Assembly: GCA_000434735.1 (NCBI GenBank)
Contig: FR881240.1
Span: forward strand, 1 to 48,671
Direction of reading: 5' to 3'
DNA length: 48,671 bases
From: Bacteroides sp. CAG:530
GTDB lineage: Bacteria > Bacteroidota > Bacteroidia > Bacteroidales > Bacteroidaceae
In this document: positions 24,606-32,915 of the stretch, piece after piece
How the letters are laid out: the number at the start of each line of letters is the position of its first letter
Position numbering within the stretch: position 1 is the first letter of the stretch
Notes under the pieces: generated by a model
The model's database searches: none
What the model saw: only the letters and a program-made list of their open reading frames with translations
What the model was told of the DNA's origin: nothing
Program-made: the position numbers and the translations under genes

Positions 24606-27437
24606 ATGGAAGAGGCGAAAGAAACAATCAGCGTGCAAGGGGCACGGGTGCATAATCTAAAGAATATTGACGTAGAGATTCCACGCAACAGCCTGACTGT
24701 CATTACCGGTCTTAGCGGAAGCGGGAAATCGTCGTTGGCATTCGATACGATTTTTGCGGAAGGACAACGGAGATATATTGAGACATTTTCGGCATACGCC
24801 CGCAATTTCCTGGGGGGAATGGAGCGGCCGGATGTGGATAAAATTACAGGTCTTAGCCCGGTTATTTCCATTGAACAGAAAACTACCAACAAGAATCCGC
24901 GTTCTACCGTGGGTACTACTACAGAGATATACGACTATCTGCGCTTGCTCTACGCGCGTGCCGGTACGGCTTATTCATACATTTCGGGCGAGAAGATGGT
25001 GAAATATACCGAGGAACAAATCATCGACTTAATTCATCGCGATTATAAGGGAAAACGTATTTTCGTTCTCGCTCCGCTGGTGCGTACCCGTAAAGGTCAT
25101 TACAAGGAGTTGTTCGAGCAGGTTCGAAAGAAGGGTTATCTGTACGTTCGTGTAGACGGCGAAGTGAAAGAGATAACTCACGGCATGAAGCTCGACCGAT
25201 ATAAGAATCACGATATAGAAGTGGTGATAGACAAGACCATCGTTACGGATAAGGATGATAAGCGTTTGCGTCAGAGTGTGGCTACGGCCATGCAGCAGGG
25301 CGACGGGCTTTTGATGATTCTGGATGCGCAGACAGAGAGCGTTCGTCATTACAGCAAGAGGCTGATGTGTCCTGTTACGGGATTGTCATATCGTGAGCCG
25401 GCTCCGCATAACTTTTCGTTCAACTCTCCGCAAGGAGCTTGTCCTCGATGCAAGGGTTTGGGTTACGTCAACTTGATAGATGTAGATAAGGTGATACCAG
25501 ACCGTTCGCTGTCGGTGTACGAAGGTGCCGTAGCCCCTCTTGGTAAGTATAAGAGCGTAATGATCTTCTGGCAGCTAGAAGCCTTGCTCAATAAGTACGA
25601 CGCTACACTGAAAACCCCTGTATGCGAGTTGCCCGAAGATGCTATAAACGATATACTTTACGGCTCGGACGAACGCCTGAAGATAAAAAGTACTCTTATT
25701 CATTCTACTTCCGATTACTTTGTAAACTATGAGGGTATAGTGAAATATATCCAGATGATGCAGGAAAGCGACGCTTCGGCTACAGCGCAGAAGTGGGCCG
25801 ACCAGTTCGCAAAGACCGATGTCTGCCCAGAGTGTAAGGGATCGCGGTTGAACAAAGAGGCGCTTTGGTTCCGCATTCACGATAAGAATATTTACGAGTT
25901 GGCATCGATGGATATCAGCGAGTTGTATGAATGGCTGAGTCATGTGGAAGAGTTTCTCGAAGACAAACAGCGTGTCATCGCTTCCGAAATTCTGAAGGAG
26001 ATACGTACACGTCTGAAATTCTTGCTCGATGTTGGTCTTGATTATCTCTCGCTAAACCGCTCGTCGGTCAGCTTGTCGGGAGGTGAGAGCCAGCGTATTC
26101 GTTTGGCTACGCAGATAGGCTCGCAGTTGGTTAACGTGCTGTACATCCTCGACGAGCCGAGTATCGGATTGCATCAGCGTGATAATATCCGCTTGATAAA
26201 TTCGCTTAAGGAACTACGCGACTTAGGCAATACGGTTATCGTGGTAGAGCACGATAAGGATATGATGCTGGCGGCAGATTATATAGTAGATATGGGTCCT
26301 AAGGCAGGACGCTTAGGTGGCGAAGTGGTATTTCAGGGAACTCCGCAAGAGATGCTGAAAACTAACACCTTGACTTCGCAGTATCTTAACGGACAGATGA
26401 AGATTGCCATCCCCGAAAAGCGACGCGAAGGAAACGGACATTCGCTGTGGTTGCGTGGCGCTCGTGGTAACAACCTGAAAGGTGTAGATGTAGAATTCCC
26501 CTTGGGCAAATTGATTTGTGTTACCGGTGTGTCGGGTAGCGGAAAGTCTACACTGATAAACGATACGCTTCAGCCTATACTGTCGCAGCACTTTTATCGT
26601 TCGTTGCAAGACCCATTGCCTTATGATTCTATAGAGGGATTAGAGTATATAGATAAGGTAGTAAACGTAGACCAGTCGCCTTTGGGCAGAACGCCTCGTT
26701 CTAATCCTGCCACCTACACCGGTGTGTTCTCTGATATCCGTAGTTTGTTTGTGGGACTTCCGGAGGCGAAAATTCGCGGTTACAAGCCGGGACGTTTCTC
26801 ATTTAATGTGTCGGGCGGACGCTGTGAGGCTTGTGGTGGCAACGGATATAAGATTATAGAAATGAACTTCTTGCCCGATGTGATGGTGCCCTGCGAGGTG
26901 TGTCACGGCAAGCGCTATAACCGAGAAACGCTCGAAGTGCGTTTCAAAGGAAAGTCTATAGCCGATGTGCTCGATATGACCATTAACCGTGCGGTAGAAT
27001 TTTTTGAAAATGTGCCTCAGATACTCAATAAGATAAAGGTGTTGCAAGAAGTAGGCTTGGGTTACATCAAGTTGGGGCAGCCATCTACCACACTGTCGGG
27101 CGGAGAAAGCCAGCGTGTTAAATTGGCAACCGAGTTATCTAAGCGCGACACAGGCAAGACGCTTTATATATTAGACGAACCCACTACCGGACTACATTTC
27201 GAGGATATCCGTGTGCTGATGAACGTGCTCAACCGTCTTGTAGATAAAGGAAACACGGTCATCGTCATAGAGCATAATCTCGATGTGATAAAGATGGCCG
27301 ACTATATCATAGATATGGGCCCTGAAGGCGGAAAAGGCGGAGGACGCCTGTTGGCGTGTGGTACACCAGAAGAGGTGGCTAAAAAAGACATCGGCTTCAC
27401 TCCTAAGTTTATTCGTGAAGAGTTGGAGAATCAATAA
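24606..27437 (+). CDS. uvrA: UvrA, excinuclease ABC subunit A
   Basis: This 943-aa twin ABC ATPase recognises bulky DNA lesions and loads UvrB in nucleotide excision repair. The first Walker A is GLSGSGKSS (35-43). The two ABC signatures are LSGGESQRIRLATQIG and LSGGESQRVKLATELS, and the Walker B regions contain LDEPSIGLHQ and LDEPTTGLH. Zinc-binding cysteine pairs appear in CPRCKGLG, CPECKGSRL, CEACGGNG and CEVCHGKRY. The length and domain order match the family. It follows a divergent promoter region with the LysM gene. The WbuC cupin gene starts 25 nt after its stop and may be cotranscribed. A second UvrA paralogue is common in Bacteroidetes; this one looks like the full canonical copy. 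Confidence 0.98.
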   Translation: MEEAKETISVQGARVHNLKNIDVEIPRNSLTVITGLSGSGKSSLAFDTIFAEGQRRYIETFSAYARNFLGGMERPDVDKITGLSPVISIEQKTTNKNPRSTVGTTTEIYDYLRLLYARAGTAYSYISGEKMVKYTEEQIIDLIHRDYKGKRIFVLAPLVRTRKGHYKELFEQVRKKGYLYVRVDGEVKEITHGMKLDRYKNHDIEVVIDKTIVTDKDDKRLRQSVATAMQQGDGLLMILDAQTESVRHYSKRLMCPVTGLSYREPAPHNFSFNSPQGACPRCKGLGYVNLIDVDKVIPDRSLSVYEGAVAPLGKYKSVMIFWQLEALLNKYDATLKTPVCELPEDAINDILYGSDERLKIKSTLIHSTSDYFVNYEGIVKYIQMMQESDASATAQKWADQFAKTDVCPECKGSRLNKEALWFRIHDKNIYELASMDISELYEWLSHVEEFLEDKQRVIASEILKEIRTRLKFLLDVGLDYLSLNRSSVSLSGGESQRIRLATQIGSQLVNVLYILDEPSIGLHQRDNIRLINSLKELRDLGNTVIVVEHDKDMMLAADYIVDMGPKAGRLGGEVVFQGTPQEMLKTNTLTSQYLNGQMKIAIPEKRREGNGHSLWLRGARGNNLKGVDVEFPLGKLICVTGVSGSGKSTLINDTLQPILSQHFYRSLQDPLPYDSIEGLEYIDKVVNVDQSPLGRTPRSNPATYTGVFSDIRSLFVGLPEAKIRGYKPGRFSFNVSGGRCEACGGNGYKIIEMNFLPDVMVPCEVCHGKRYNRETLEVRFKGKSIADVLDMTINRAVEFFENVPQILNKIKVLQEVGLGYIKLGQPSTTLSGGESQRVKLATELSKRDTGKTLYILDEPTTGLHFEDIRVLMNVLNRLVDKGNTVIVIEHNLDVIKMADYIIDMGPEGGKGGGRLLACGTPEEVAKKDIGFTPKFIREELENQ

Positions 27438-27462
27438 TAAGAACCTTGCAGAACTATCGAAT

Positions 27463-27927
27463 ATGGAATTTAATAAAGAGTTTTTAGGAAATCTGTTTGA
27501 GCAGGCATTACAGAATCCGCGTCTACGTCAGAGTCTAGACTTGCGTACATCGTCGGCCGACACCAGCCAGCGCATGCTTATCGCATTGCTGCCGGGTACG
27601 GTAGTGCCTATTCACCGTCACCAAGACACCAGTGAATCGGTGCTCTGCCTATGCGGTAAGTTAGACGAGGTGATTTACGAGGAAGTGTCTTCGTACACCA
27701 CCGGTTCTGATGATTTTCCGATGGGAATGGATGCCCAGCATATAGTCCGCAAAACCGAGTTACGTGAGGTGAAACGCATCCGCCTTTGTCCTGCGGAAGC
27801 TCGTTACGGCTGTCAGATACCCAAGGGCGCATGGCACACCGTAGAGGTGATAGAACCCTCCGTAATATTCGAAGCCAAAGACGGAGCATACGCTTCGGCC
27901 AATCCTAACGATATACGTCAGCGTTAA
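27463..27927 (+). CDS. WbuC family cupin metalloprotein
   Basis: The ATG at 27463 gives 154 aa. The frame is open further upstream, but that part overlaps the end of uvrA. The protein has a compact cupin core, HRHQDTSES, with probable metal ligands His51 and His53, and a later GAWHTVE with His125. It matches the WbuC family, which is found in some O-antigen and capsule clusters. A role in modifying a nucleotide sugar or exopolysaccharide has been proposed from that association, but the reaction is not known to me. Here it lies directly after uvrA and away from the capsule genes. A stem-loop overlapping the stop codon region (27914-27943) is a probable terminator. Confidence 0.8.
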   Translation: MEFNKEFLGNLFEQALQNPRLRQSLDLRTSSADTSQRMLIALLPGTVVPIHRHQDTSESVLCLCGKLDEVIYEEVSSYTTGSDDFPMGMDAQHIVRKTELREVKRIRLCPAEARYGCQIPKGAWHTVEVIEPSVIFEAKDGAYASANPNDIRQR

Positions 27928-27957
27928 TCGTAGCGCTGGCGTATTCTTCATTTACTT
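27914..27957 (+). terminator. Terminator after the WbuC gene
   Basis: TACGTCAGCG (27914-27923) pairs with CGCTGGCGTA (27934-27943) over 10 bp with one G-U pair. It is followed by a T-rich stretch, TTCTTCATTTACTTTTG. The stem overlaps the last codons of the gene. Confidence 0.6.
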
Positions 27958-28029
27958 TTGTTTGCCTACAATCTTAAAAATAACCCCCATGACACCTTCT
28001 GACGGGGTGAAAACAGAATGCGGTGAGTA

Positions 28030-28077
28030 GAACAAAACATTGCGATGCTTAAAGTCGATCATCGCAATGCTTTGTTC
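28030..28077. repeat. Long hairpin in the convergent gap 27928-28333
   Basis: The arms 28030-28047 and 28060-28077 are complementary at 17 of 18 bases, with a 12-nt loop. Neither strand has a T-run after it, so it is not an ordinary terminator. It lies about 120 bp before a dispersed repeat. No gene overlaps it. Confidence 0.5.
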
Positions 28078-28197
28078 GCACTTCTGAAGCATTTTTCCTA
28101 TGTGCACGAAATTTACTGTTAACCACTAATGGTCAAATAGAAGCCACCAACAAATAGCAAACAGCAAAGCCGAAGGCAAGGCGAAGCCGAACCCAAA

Positions 28198-28291
28198 AGC
28201 CAACAGCGAAGCGCCTTGGCGTATAAAGAAACCGTAAGAAATGAAAGATCGGCCTAGGCGTAGGGGCGTGAGCGGAGGAATGGACGGGCGG
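28198..28291 (+). repeat. Dispersed 94-bp repeat, copy 1
   Basis: This matches 38034-38127 without gaps at 87 of 94 bases, and 71 of the last 73 are identical. The GC-rich 3' part contains an ATG frame reading MKDRPRRRGVSGGMDGR in both copies, but codon reading may be coincidental. In this copy the homology ends at 28291. The preceding ~60 bp (28141-28197) are rich in short gcgaag/gccgaa motifs. It lies between two convergent genes. Confidence 0.75.
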
Positions 28292-28333
28292 GGAACACAT
28301 CAACCAAAGATAAAAATTTTCTCCAAAAAAGTC

Positions 28334-28564
28334 TTAATCAAGACCCACCCTCATATCACCAAGCTCTTTCAACAAAAAAACTTTCTCAGCAGAAAGTTTC
28401 CCAGCCCTGATCAACTTCTGATTATACTTCCACCAATTCAGCAAGCCACGGTTCTCCACCCTCTTCTTATTAGGAAGATGACCATGCTCCTCAATATAAG
28501 CCTTCAAGAGAGCATAATTATTACGCCAATTCACCTCAGTCTTAGACAATACAATATCACACAT
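28334..28564 (-). CDS. Small orphan helicase-associated (HA) domain protein
   Basis: This is a 76-aa protein made almost wholly of one helicase-associated (HA) repeat. It has the pattern W-x2-NY-x2-L-x2-YIEEHGHLP, then GLLNWWKYNQKLIRAGKLSAEK and LKELG. In larger proteins, tandem HA repeats follow an SF2 helicase and are thought to bind nucleic acid. Here there is no helicase, so the role is unknown. Coding is supported by the clean domain match and by a -7 box (28601-28608) 32 nt upstream of the ATG. It is divergent from the mannose synthase gene and convergent on the repeat copy 1. It could be a remnant of a larger gene, but it has a proper start, stop and promoter. Confidence 0.68.
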   Translation of the reverse strand: MCDIVLSKTEVNWRNNYALLKAYIEEHGHLPNKKRVENRGLLNWWKYNQKLIRAGKLSAEKVFLLKELGDMRVGLD

Positions 28565-28600
28565 ACACGTTAAGTAATGTTCATTAATTCATATAAAATT

Positions 28601-28608
28601 CAAAAGTA
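28601..28608 (-). promoter_or_regulatory. -7 box for the HA-domain gene
   Basis: TACTTTTG on the minus strand matches TAnnTTTG, with a predicted start near 28596. It is divergent from the + strand box at 28631-28638, and the two are 22 bp apart. Confidence 0.45.
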
Positions 28609-28630
28609 AGCGATTTCTCAATATTTTCTA

Positions 28631-28638
28631 TACCTTTG
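28631..28638 (+). promoter_or_regulatory. -7 box for the mannose synthase-pyrC operon
   Basis: TACCTTTG matches TAnnTTTG. The predicted start near 28643 leaves a ~38-nt leader before the ATG at 28681. No TTTG is seen at -33. Confidence 0.5.
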
Positions 28639-28680
28639 TGCTTAAAATAAACACGTATAATCACGTATAATTAAAGAATT

Positions 28681-29430
28681 ATGCAGACAAGTGACAGCAT
28701 TGTAATTATTCCTACTTACAATGAAAAAGAAAATATCGAGAACATCATCCGCGCGGTGTTCGGACTGCAGAAAGTCTTCCACATCCTTGTGGTAGAAGAT
28801 AACTCGCCCGACGGCACTGCCGACATAGTACGACGGATGCAGAAAGAGTTCCCCGAACGCCTCTTCATGATAGAGCGAAAAGGAAAACTGGGACTCGGCA
28901 CGGCTTACATCGCCGGATTCCGTTGGGCCATCGAAAAGAAATACGATTACATCTTCGAAATGGATGCCGACTTCAGCCATAACCCGGACGACCTGCCAAG
29001 ACTGTATGCCGCATGTCACGACCAGGGAGCGGATTTGTCTATCGGATCGCGCTACGTAAGCGGCGTCAATGTAGTGAACTGGCCTATGGGACGCGTGCTG
29101 ATGTCTTATTTCGCATCGAAGTACGTACGCATCATTACCGGAGTGAAGATTCACGATACCACTGCGGGATTCGTTTGCTACCGTCGTTCGGTATTAGAAA
29201 CCATAGAGCTTGACAAGGTTCGCTTCAAGGGATACGCCTTCCAGATTGAAATGAAATACACCGCCTACAAGTGCGGATTCAAGATTACCGAAGTGCCTGT
29301 GATTTTCGTGAACCGAGAACTGGGTACCTCTAAGATGAACAGCAGCATATTTGGCGAAGCGGTGTTCGGAGTAATCAGACTGAGACTGGACGGATGGTTC
29401 AAGAAATACCCTAAAAAACCTGTTGAATAA
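28681..29430 (+). CDS. Polyprenol monophosphomannose synthase (GT2)
   Basis: This 249-aa family 2 glycosyltransferase has a GT-A fold: IIPTYNEKENIENII at the N-terminus, VVEDNSPDGT for nucleotide binding, EMDADFSHNP with the metal-binding DAD, and SIGSRYVSG. This pattern is that of dolichol/polyprenol-phosphate mannose synthases (DPM1-like), which move mannose from GDP-mannose to a lipid phosphate at the cytoplasmic membrane. The product would feed protein O-mannosylation or glycan assembly outside the membrane. It has no C-terminal membrane segments, so it is the soluble DPM1 type. The stop codon overlaps the pyrC start by one base, giving an operon. The specificity for mannose is inferred from the family. 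Confidence 0.9.
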   Translation: MQTSDSIVIIPTYNEKENIENIIRAVFGLQKVFHILVVEDNSPDGTADIVRRMQKEFPERLFMIERKGKLGLGTAYIAGFRWAIEKKYDYIFEMDADFSHNPDDLPRLYAACHDQGADLSIGSRYVSGVNVVNWPMGRVLMSYFASKYVRIITGVKIHDTTAGFVCYRRSVLETIELDKVRFKGYAFQIEMKYTAYKCGFKITEVPVIFVNRELGTSKMNSSIFGEAVFGVIRLRLDGWFKKYPKKPVE

Positions 29431-30770
29431 TGAAACGCACATTAATATATAACGCACGGATTGTTAACGATGGACAGACTTTCCGTGGCTCGGTGGTGAC
29501 AGAAGGCGACTTGATAGCCGAAGTGCTGAAAGAGGACGAGCGCCCTGCCATGCCGTGCGATTCAGAGATTGATGCCGGTGGATGTTATCTGCTGCCGGGT
29601 GTGATAGATGATCATGTTCACTTCCGCGACCCGGGGCTTACGCATAAGGCGGAGATGGCTACCGAGACGGCTGCAGCTGCTGCGGGTGGGGTGACTTCGT
29701 TTATGGACATGCCCAACTGTAAGCCGCAGACTACTACCATCGAGGCTCTTAACGATAAGTTTGAGTATGCTGCCGGCAAGTGCTTAGTGAACTATTCGTT
29801 CTACTTTGGGGCGACTAACGATAATGCTGATATGCTGCCTATGCTTGATAAGAAGCATGTATGTGGCGTTAAGTTGTTCATGGGTGCCAGCACCGGGAAT
29901 ATGCTTGTTGACCGCATGGACACTCTGCGAAAGATTTTCTCTGAAGCGGGTATGCTGATTGCTACTCACTGCGAAGACCAGGCTATTATCAGTGAAAACA
30001 CCGCTAAGTACAAGGCTCAGTATGGCGAAGACCTCGACATCAGTTTCCATCCGCTTATCCGTAATGAAGAGGCGTGCCTGCGCTCGTCGTCGCTCGCTAT
30101 ACAGTTGGCAAAGGAGACGGGAGCCCGTCTGCACATTCTTCATATCAGCACGGCTAAAGAGCTTGAAATGCTTGAGGATAAGCCCTTGGAAGAGAAGCGT
30201 ATCACTGCCGAGGCGTGTGTATCGCACTTGATGTTCTGCGATGAAGATTACGCACGTTTTGGCGCTAGAATAAAGTGTAACCCTGCCATAAAGACTCGTG
30301 CCGACCGCGACGCGCTGCGTGCCGCGTTATCGACTAATAAGATTGACGTAATTGGTACCGACCATGCGCCTCATCTTATAGAAGAAAAACAGGGCGGTGC
30401 TCTGAAAGCGGTGTCGGGTATGCCGTCTATACAGTTCTCGTTGGTGAGCATCATGGAGTTGGTTCGTCAGGGTGTACTGAGCATAGAGCAGTTGGCGGAG
30501 AAGATGTGCCACGCTCCTGCCCGACTGTATCAGATAGACCGCAGAGGTTATATTCGTAAGGGATATAAGGCGGATTTGGTCATTCTGAATCCGGAGAAGG
30601 AATGGACGGTTACGCCCGAGTGTATTTTGAGTAAGTGCGGATGGAGTCCGATGGAGGGTCAGACTTTCCACTCTAAGGTGGAAAAGACTTTCGTGAACGG
30701 ACAGTTGGTGTACGCTGACGATAAGGTGAATACCGAGGTTCGTGGCGAGGCGCTGACTTTCTGCCGCTAA
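29430..30770 (+). CDS. pyrC: Dihydroorotase (type I)
   Basis: This 446-aa amidohydrolase has the dihydroorotase metal motifs: HVHFRDPG (His62, His64), the probable carboxylated Lys148 in VKLFMGAST, His180, His238 and Asp311 in GTDHAPH. It closes carbamoyl-aspartate to dihydroorotate in pyrimidine synthesis. The length and the HVHFRDPG motif fit the longer type I class (some genomes name this class pyrC, others use numbered variants). It overlaps the mannose synthase gene by one base. The MetH reactivation gene follows after 21 nt on the same strand. Allantoinase or hydantoinase is a less likely reading, because GTDHAPH and NPAIK (here CNPAIKTR) fit dihydroorotase. Confidence 0.93.
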   Translation: MKRTLIYNARIVNDGQTFRGSVVTEGDLIAEVLKEDERPAMPCDSEIDAGGCYLLPGVIDDHVHFRDPGLTHKAEMATETAAAAAGGVTSFMDMPNCKPQTTTIEALNDKFEYAAGKCLVNYSFYFGATNDNADMLPMLDKKHVCGVKLFMGASTGNMLVDRMDTLRKIFSEAGMLIATHCEDQAIISENTAKYKAQYGEDLDISFHPLIRNEEACLRSSSLAIQLAKETGARLHILHISTAKELEMLEDKPLEEKRITAEACVSHLMFCDEDYARFGARIKCNPAIKTRADRDALRAALSTNKIDVIGTDHAPHLIEEKQGGALKAVSGMPSIQFSLVSIMELVRQGVLSIEQLAEKMCHAPARLYQIDRRGYIRKGYKADLVILNPEKEWTVTPECILSKCGWSPMEGQTFHSKVEKTFVNGQLVYADDKVNTEVRGEALTFCR

Positions 30771-30791
30771 TTATATAAGTAGATATTAAAG

Positions 30792-31691
30792 ATGAAGACC
30801 GAAACAACTGTCATCGCCTACGATATTCATGATGTAACAGAGTACATTAACTGGCTTTACTTCTTCCACTCGTGGGGATTTCAGCCCAGGTTTGCTACCA
30901 TAGCACAGATTCACGGTTGCGATGCGTGCCGGGCTTCGTGGTTGGCTTCGTTCCCCAAGGAGGATATTCCAAAGGCTGCCGAGGCGATGCAGTTGCATAA
31001 GGAGGCGCAGCGTATGCTTAATGCGCTGGATGGCGAATTTAAAGTGTACGCCATGTACCGACTTATGGATGCTTACGCCGATGGCGACGACTTGCTGCTC
31101 GATGGGGTTCGTTTTCCGCTACTCCGCCAGCAGACGCATGTGCGAGAGGATGATCCGTATCTGTGTCTGAGTGACTTTGTGCGTCCGTTAGAACAGGGCA
31201 TCGCTGATACGGTGGGGGCTTTTGCGGCTACCATAGACGAGGAGATGGAGAAGCCTTTTGAGGATGACGACTACAAGCGTATGCTGATAAAGACGCTTGG
31301 CGAACGACTGGCGGAAGCGGCTGTAGAGAAGATGCATCAGCATATACGTAAGCACGTGTGGGGCTATGCTCCCGACGAGAACCTCAGTATGCAGCAGTTG
31401 CTCAACGAGGAGTATCAGGGTATTCGTCCTGCTATAGGATATCCGTCGCTTCCGGACATATCAACGAGTCATATCCTCGACGAGTTGCTTCAACTGAAGC
31501 GTATCGGCATCCGTCTGACCGAGAACGGTATGATGCAGCCTCACGCTTCGGTGTCGGGATTGATGTTCGCTCATCCGGCAGCGCATTATTTCTCTGTAGG
31601 AAAGATAGACCAAACGCAGTTGGCCGATTATGCTGAACGGCGTGGAAAATCGGTTGCCGAGATGCGTAAGTATCTGCTGGGCAATCTATAA
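30792..31691 (+). CDS. Stand-alone MetH reactivation-domain protein
   Basis: This 299-aa protein has the C-terminal activation domain of cobalamin-dependent methionine synthase as its conserved core: GIRPAIGYPSLPD, LTENGMMQPHASVSGLMFAHP, YFSVGKIDQTQLADYAERRG. In E. coli MetH this domain binds S-adenosylmethionine and re-methylates oxidised cobalamin. In Bacteroidetes it is commonly encoded apart from the catalytic MetH, as here. The N-terminal ~90 residues (with HGCDACRASWLASFP) are an extension outside the core. The MetH catalytic part is not in the window. The gene follows pyrC closely, and a 21-nt gap suggests cotranscription. A metallophosphoesterase gene follows after 18 nt. Confidence 0.87.
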   Translation: MKTETTVIAYDIHDVTEYINWLYFFHSWGFQPRFATIAQIHGCDACRASWLASFPKEDIPKAAEAMQLHKEAQRMLNALDGEFKVYAMYRLMDAYADGDDLLLDGVRFPLLRQQTHVREDDPYLCLSDFVRPLEQGIADTVGAFAATIDEEMEKPFEDDDYKRMLIKTLGERLAEAAVEKMHQHIRKHVWGYAPDENLSMQQLLNEEYQGIRPAIGYPSLPDISTSHILDELLQLKRIGIRLTENGMMQPHASVSGLMFAHPAAHYFSVGKIDQTQLADYAERRGKSVAEMRKYLLGNL

Positions 31692-31709
31692 AGAAACATT
31701 TTAGGAGTT

Positions 31710-32888
31710 ATGGTATTACTGAGAGTTGCGCTTTTCATCCTTGCCTTGTTGGGCTTGCCCGACTGGTACCTGTACTCTGCCTTCATAAAAGGCAGGGGCT
31801 TAAGCAAACGAAGGAAGTGTTTGCTATGGTTGCCATCGGTTTTGTTGCTATTGGCGTTGGGCGTTTTCATCGTCATGGGGCGCACTTATCATGAGGCGTT
31901 CGGCATTTACCTGATTATCGCCTTTGCCGTGTGCATACCTAAAGCCATTTTCGTAGTGCTGCATCTGTTGCTTCGTGGCATCGGATTGGTGGGTATACGA
32001 AACCGTCTGCATAGGGCTGTATATAATAAGGTGTCTACTGCTGTGTGTAGTTTGATAGCTGTGGCAGCGTTGGCGAGCATCGTATTCGGGGCTACCGCAG
32101 GAAAGCATCTCTTCCGTGTGAGAGAGGTGACTTACGCTTCTGATGAATTGCCATCGGCTTTCGATGGATACAGGATAGTGCAGATTTCGGATATTCATAC
32201 CGGCAGTTGGAACAACGACACTACGGCTATGCGTCGGGCGGTGGAGTTATGCAACGGTCTGCAAGCTGATGCCGTGGCGTTTACGGGCGATTTGGTAAAC
32301 AGTGAATCGAACGAACTGAAACCTTACATGCAGATACTGAGCCAACTTACAGCGAAGGATGGTGTGTTCTCTATTTTAGGGAATCATGACTATGCGCTGT
32401 ATAGCCATTGGAACAGTGAGGCTGAGCGATTGGCGGATGTGGACTCGCTGATAGCGCACGAAGGCTCTATGGGATGGCAGATGCTGATAAACGATCATCG
32501 GATTATACGGCGCGGCAATGACTCTATAGCTATTGTTGGTGTAGAGAATAGCGGAAGGCCTCCGTTTCCAGACAGGGCCGACTTGCCTAAGGCACTAAAA
32601 GGTACCGACGGTATGTTTAAGGTATTGCTCAGCCACGACCCTACGCACTGGAGGCGTAGCGTATTGCCTGACACGGATATCGCACTGACGCTGTCGGGAC
32701 ATACGCACGACATGCAAATAAAGGTGTTCGGTTTCTCGCCCTCGGTTTTTGTTTATCCTGAATACGATGGGATGTACACTGAGGGGAAAAGGGCGCTGTT
32801 CGTGAACATCGGACTAGGGTACGTGCTTTTCCCGATGCGCATAGGTGCATGGCCTGATATTACGGTAATCACACTAAAGAAACAATGA
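31710..32888 (+). CDS. Membrane-anchored metallophosphoesterase (YkuE/YaeI-like)
   Basis: This 392-aa protein starts with about four hydrophobic segments (residues 1-130). A calcineurin-like phosphoesterase domain follows, with QISDIHTGSW, FTGDLVNS, ILGNHDYA, LLSHDPTHW and LSGHTHDMQ, the five standard metal-binding motifs. Relatives such as YkuE and YaeI act at the membrane on lipid or nucleotide phosphates. The substrate here is unknown. UDP-diacylglucosamine hydrolase (LpxH) is unlikely because of the membrane anchor. It sits in a + strand run from the mannose synthase gene to plsC with small gaps, so it may be cotranscribed with plsC (27-nt gap). Confidence 0.87.
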   Translation: MVLLRVALFILALLGLPDWYLYSAFIKGRGLSKRRKCLLWLPSVLLLLALGVFIVMGRTYHEAFGIYLIIAFAVCIPKAIFVVLHLLLRGIGLVGIRNRLHRAVYNKVSTAVCSLIAVAALASIVFGATAGKHLFRVREVTYASDELPSAFDGYRIVQISDIHTGSWNNDTTAMRRAVELCNGLQADAVAFTGDLVNSESNELKPYMQILSQLTAKDGVFSILGNHDYALYSHWNSEAERLADVDSLIAHEGSMGWQMLINDHRIIRRGNDSIAIVGVENSGRPPFPDRADLPKALKGTDGMFKVLLSHDPTHWRRSVLPDTDIALTLSGHTHDMQIKVFGFSPSVFVYPEYDGMYTEGKRALFVNIGLGYVLFPMRIGAWPDITVITLKKQ

Positions 32889-32915
32889 AATTTTAAATTA
32901 TAAACCTAACGGATT

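Noticed and set aside
28141..28291. The MKDRPRRRGVSGG reading frame as a real small protein.
   Set aside because: In copy 1 it runs on into unrelated sequence and in copy 2 it stops at 18 codons. There is no ribosome-binding or promoter signal. It is treated as a repeat.
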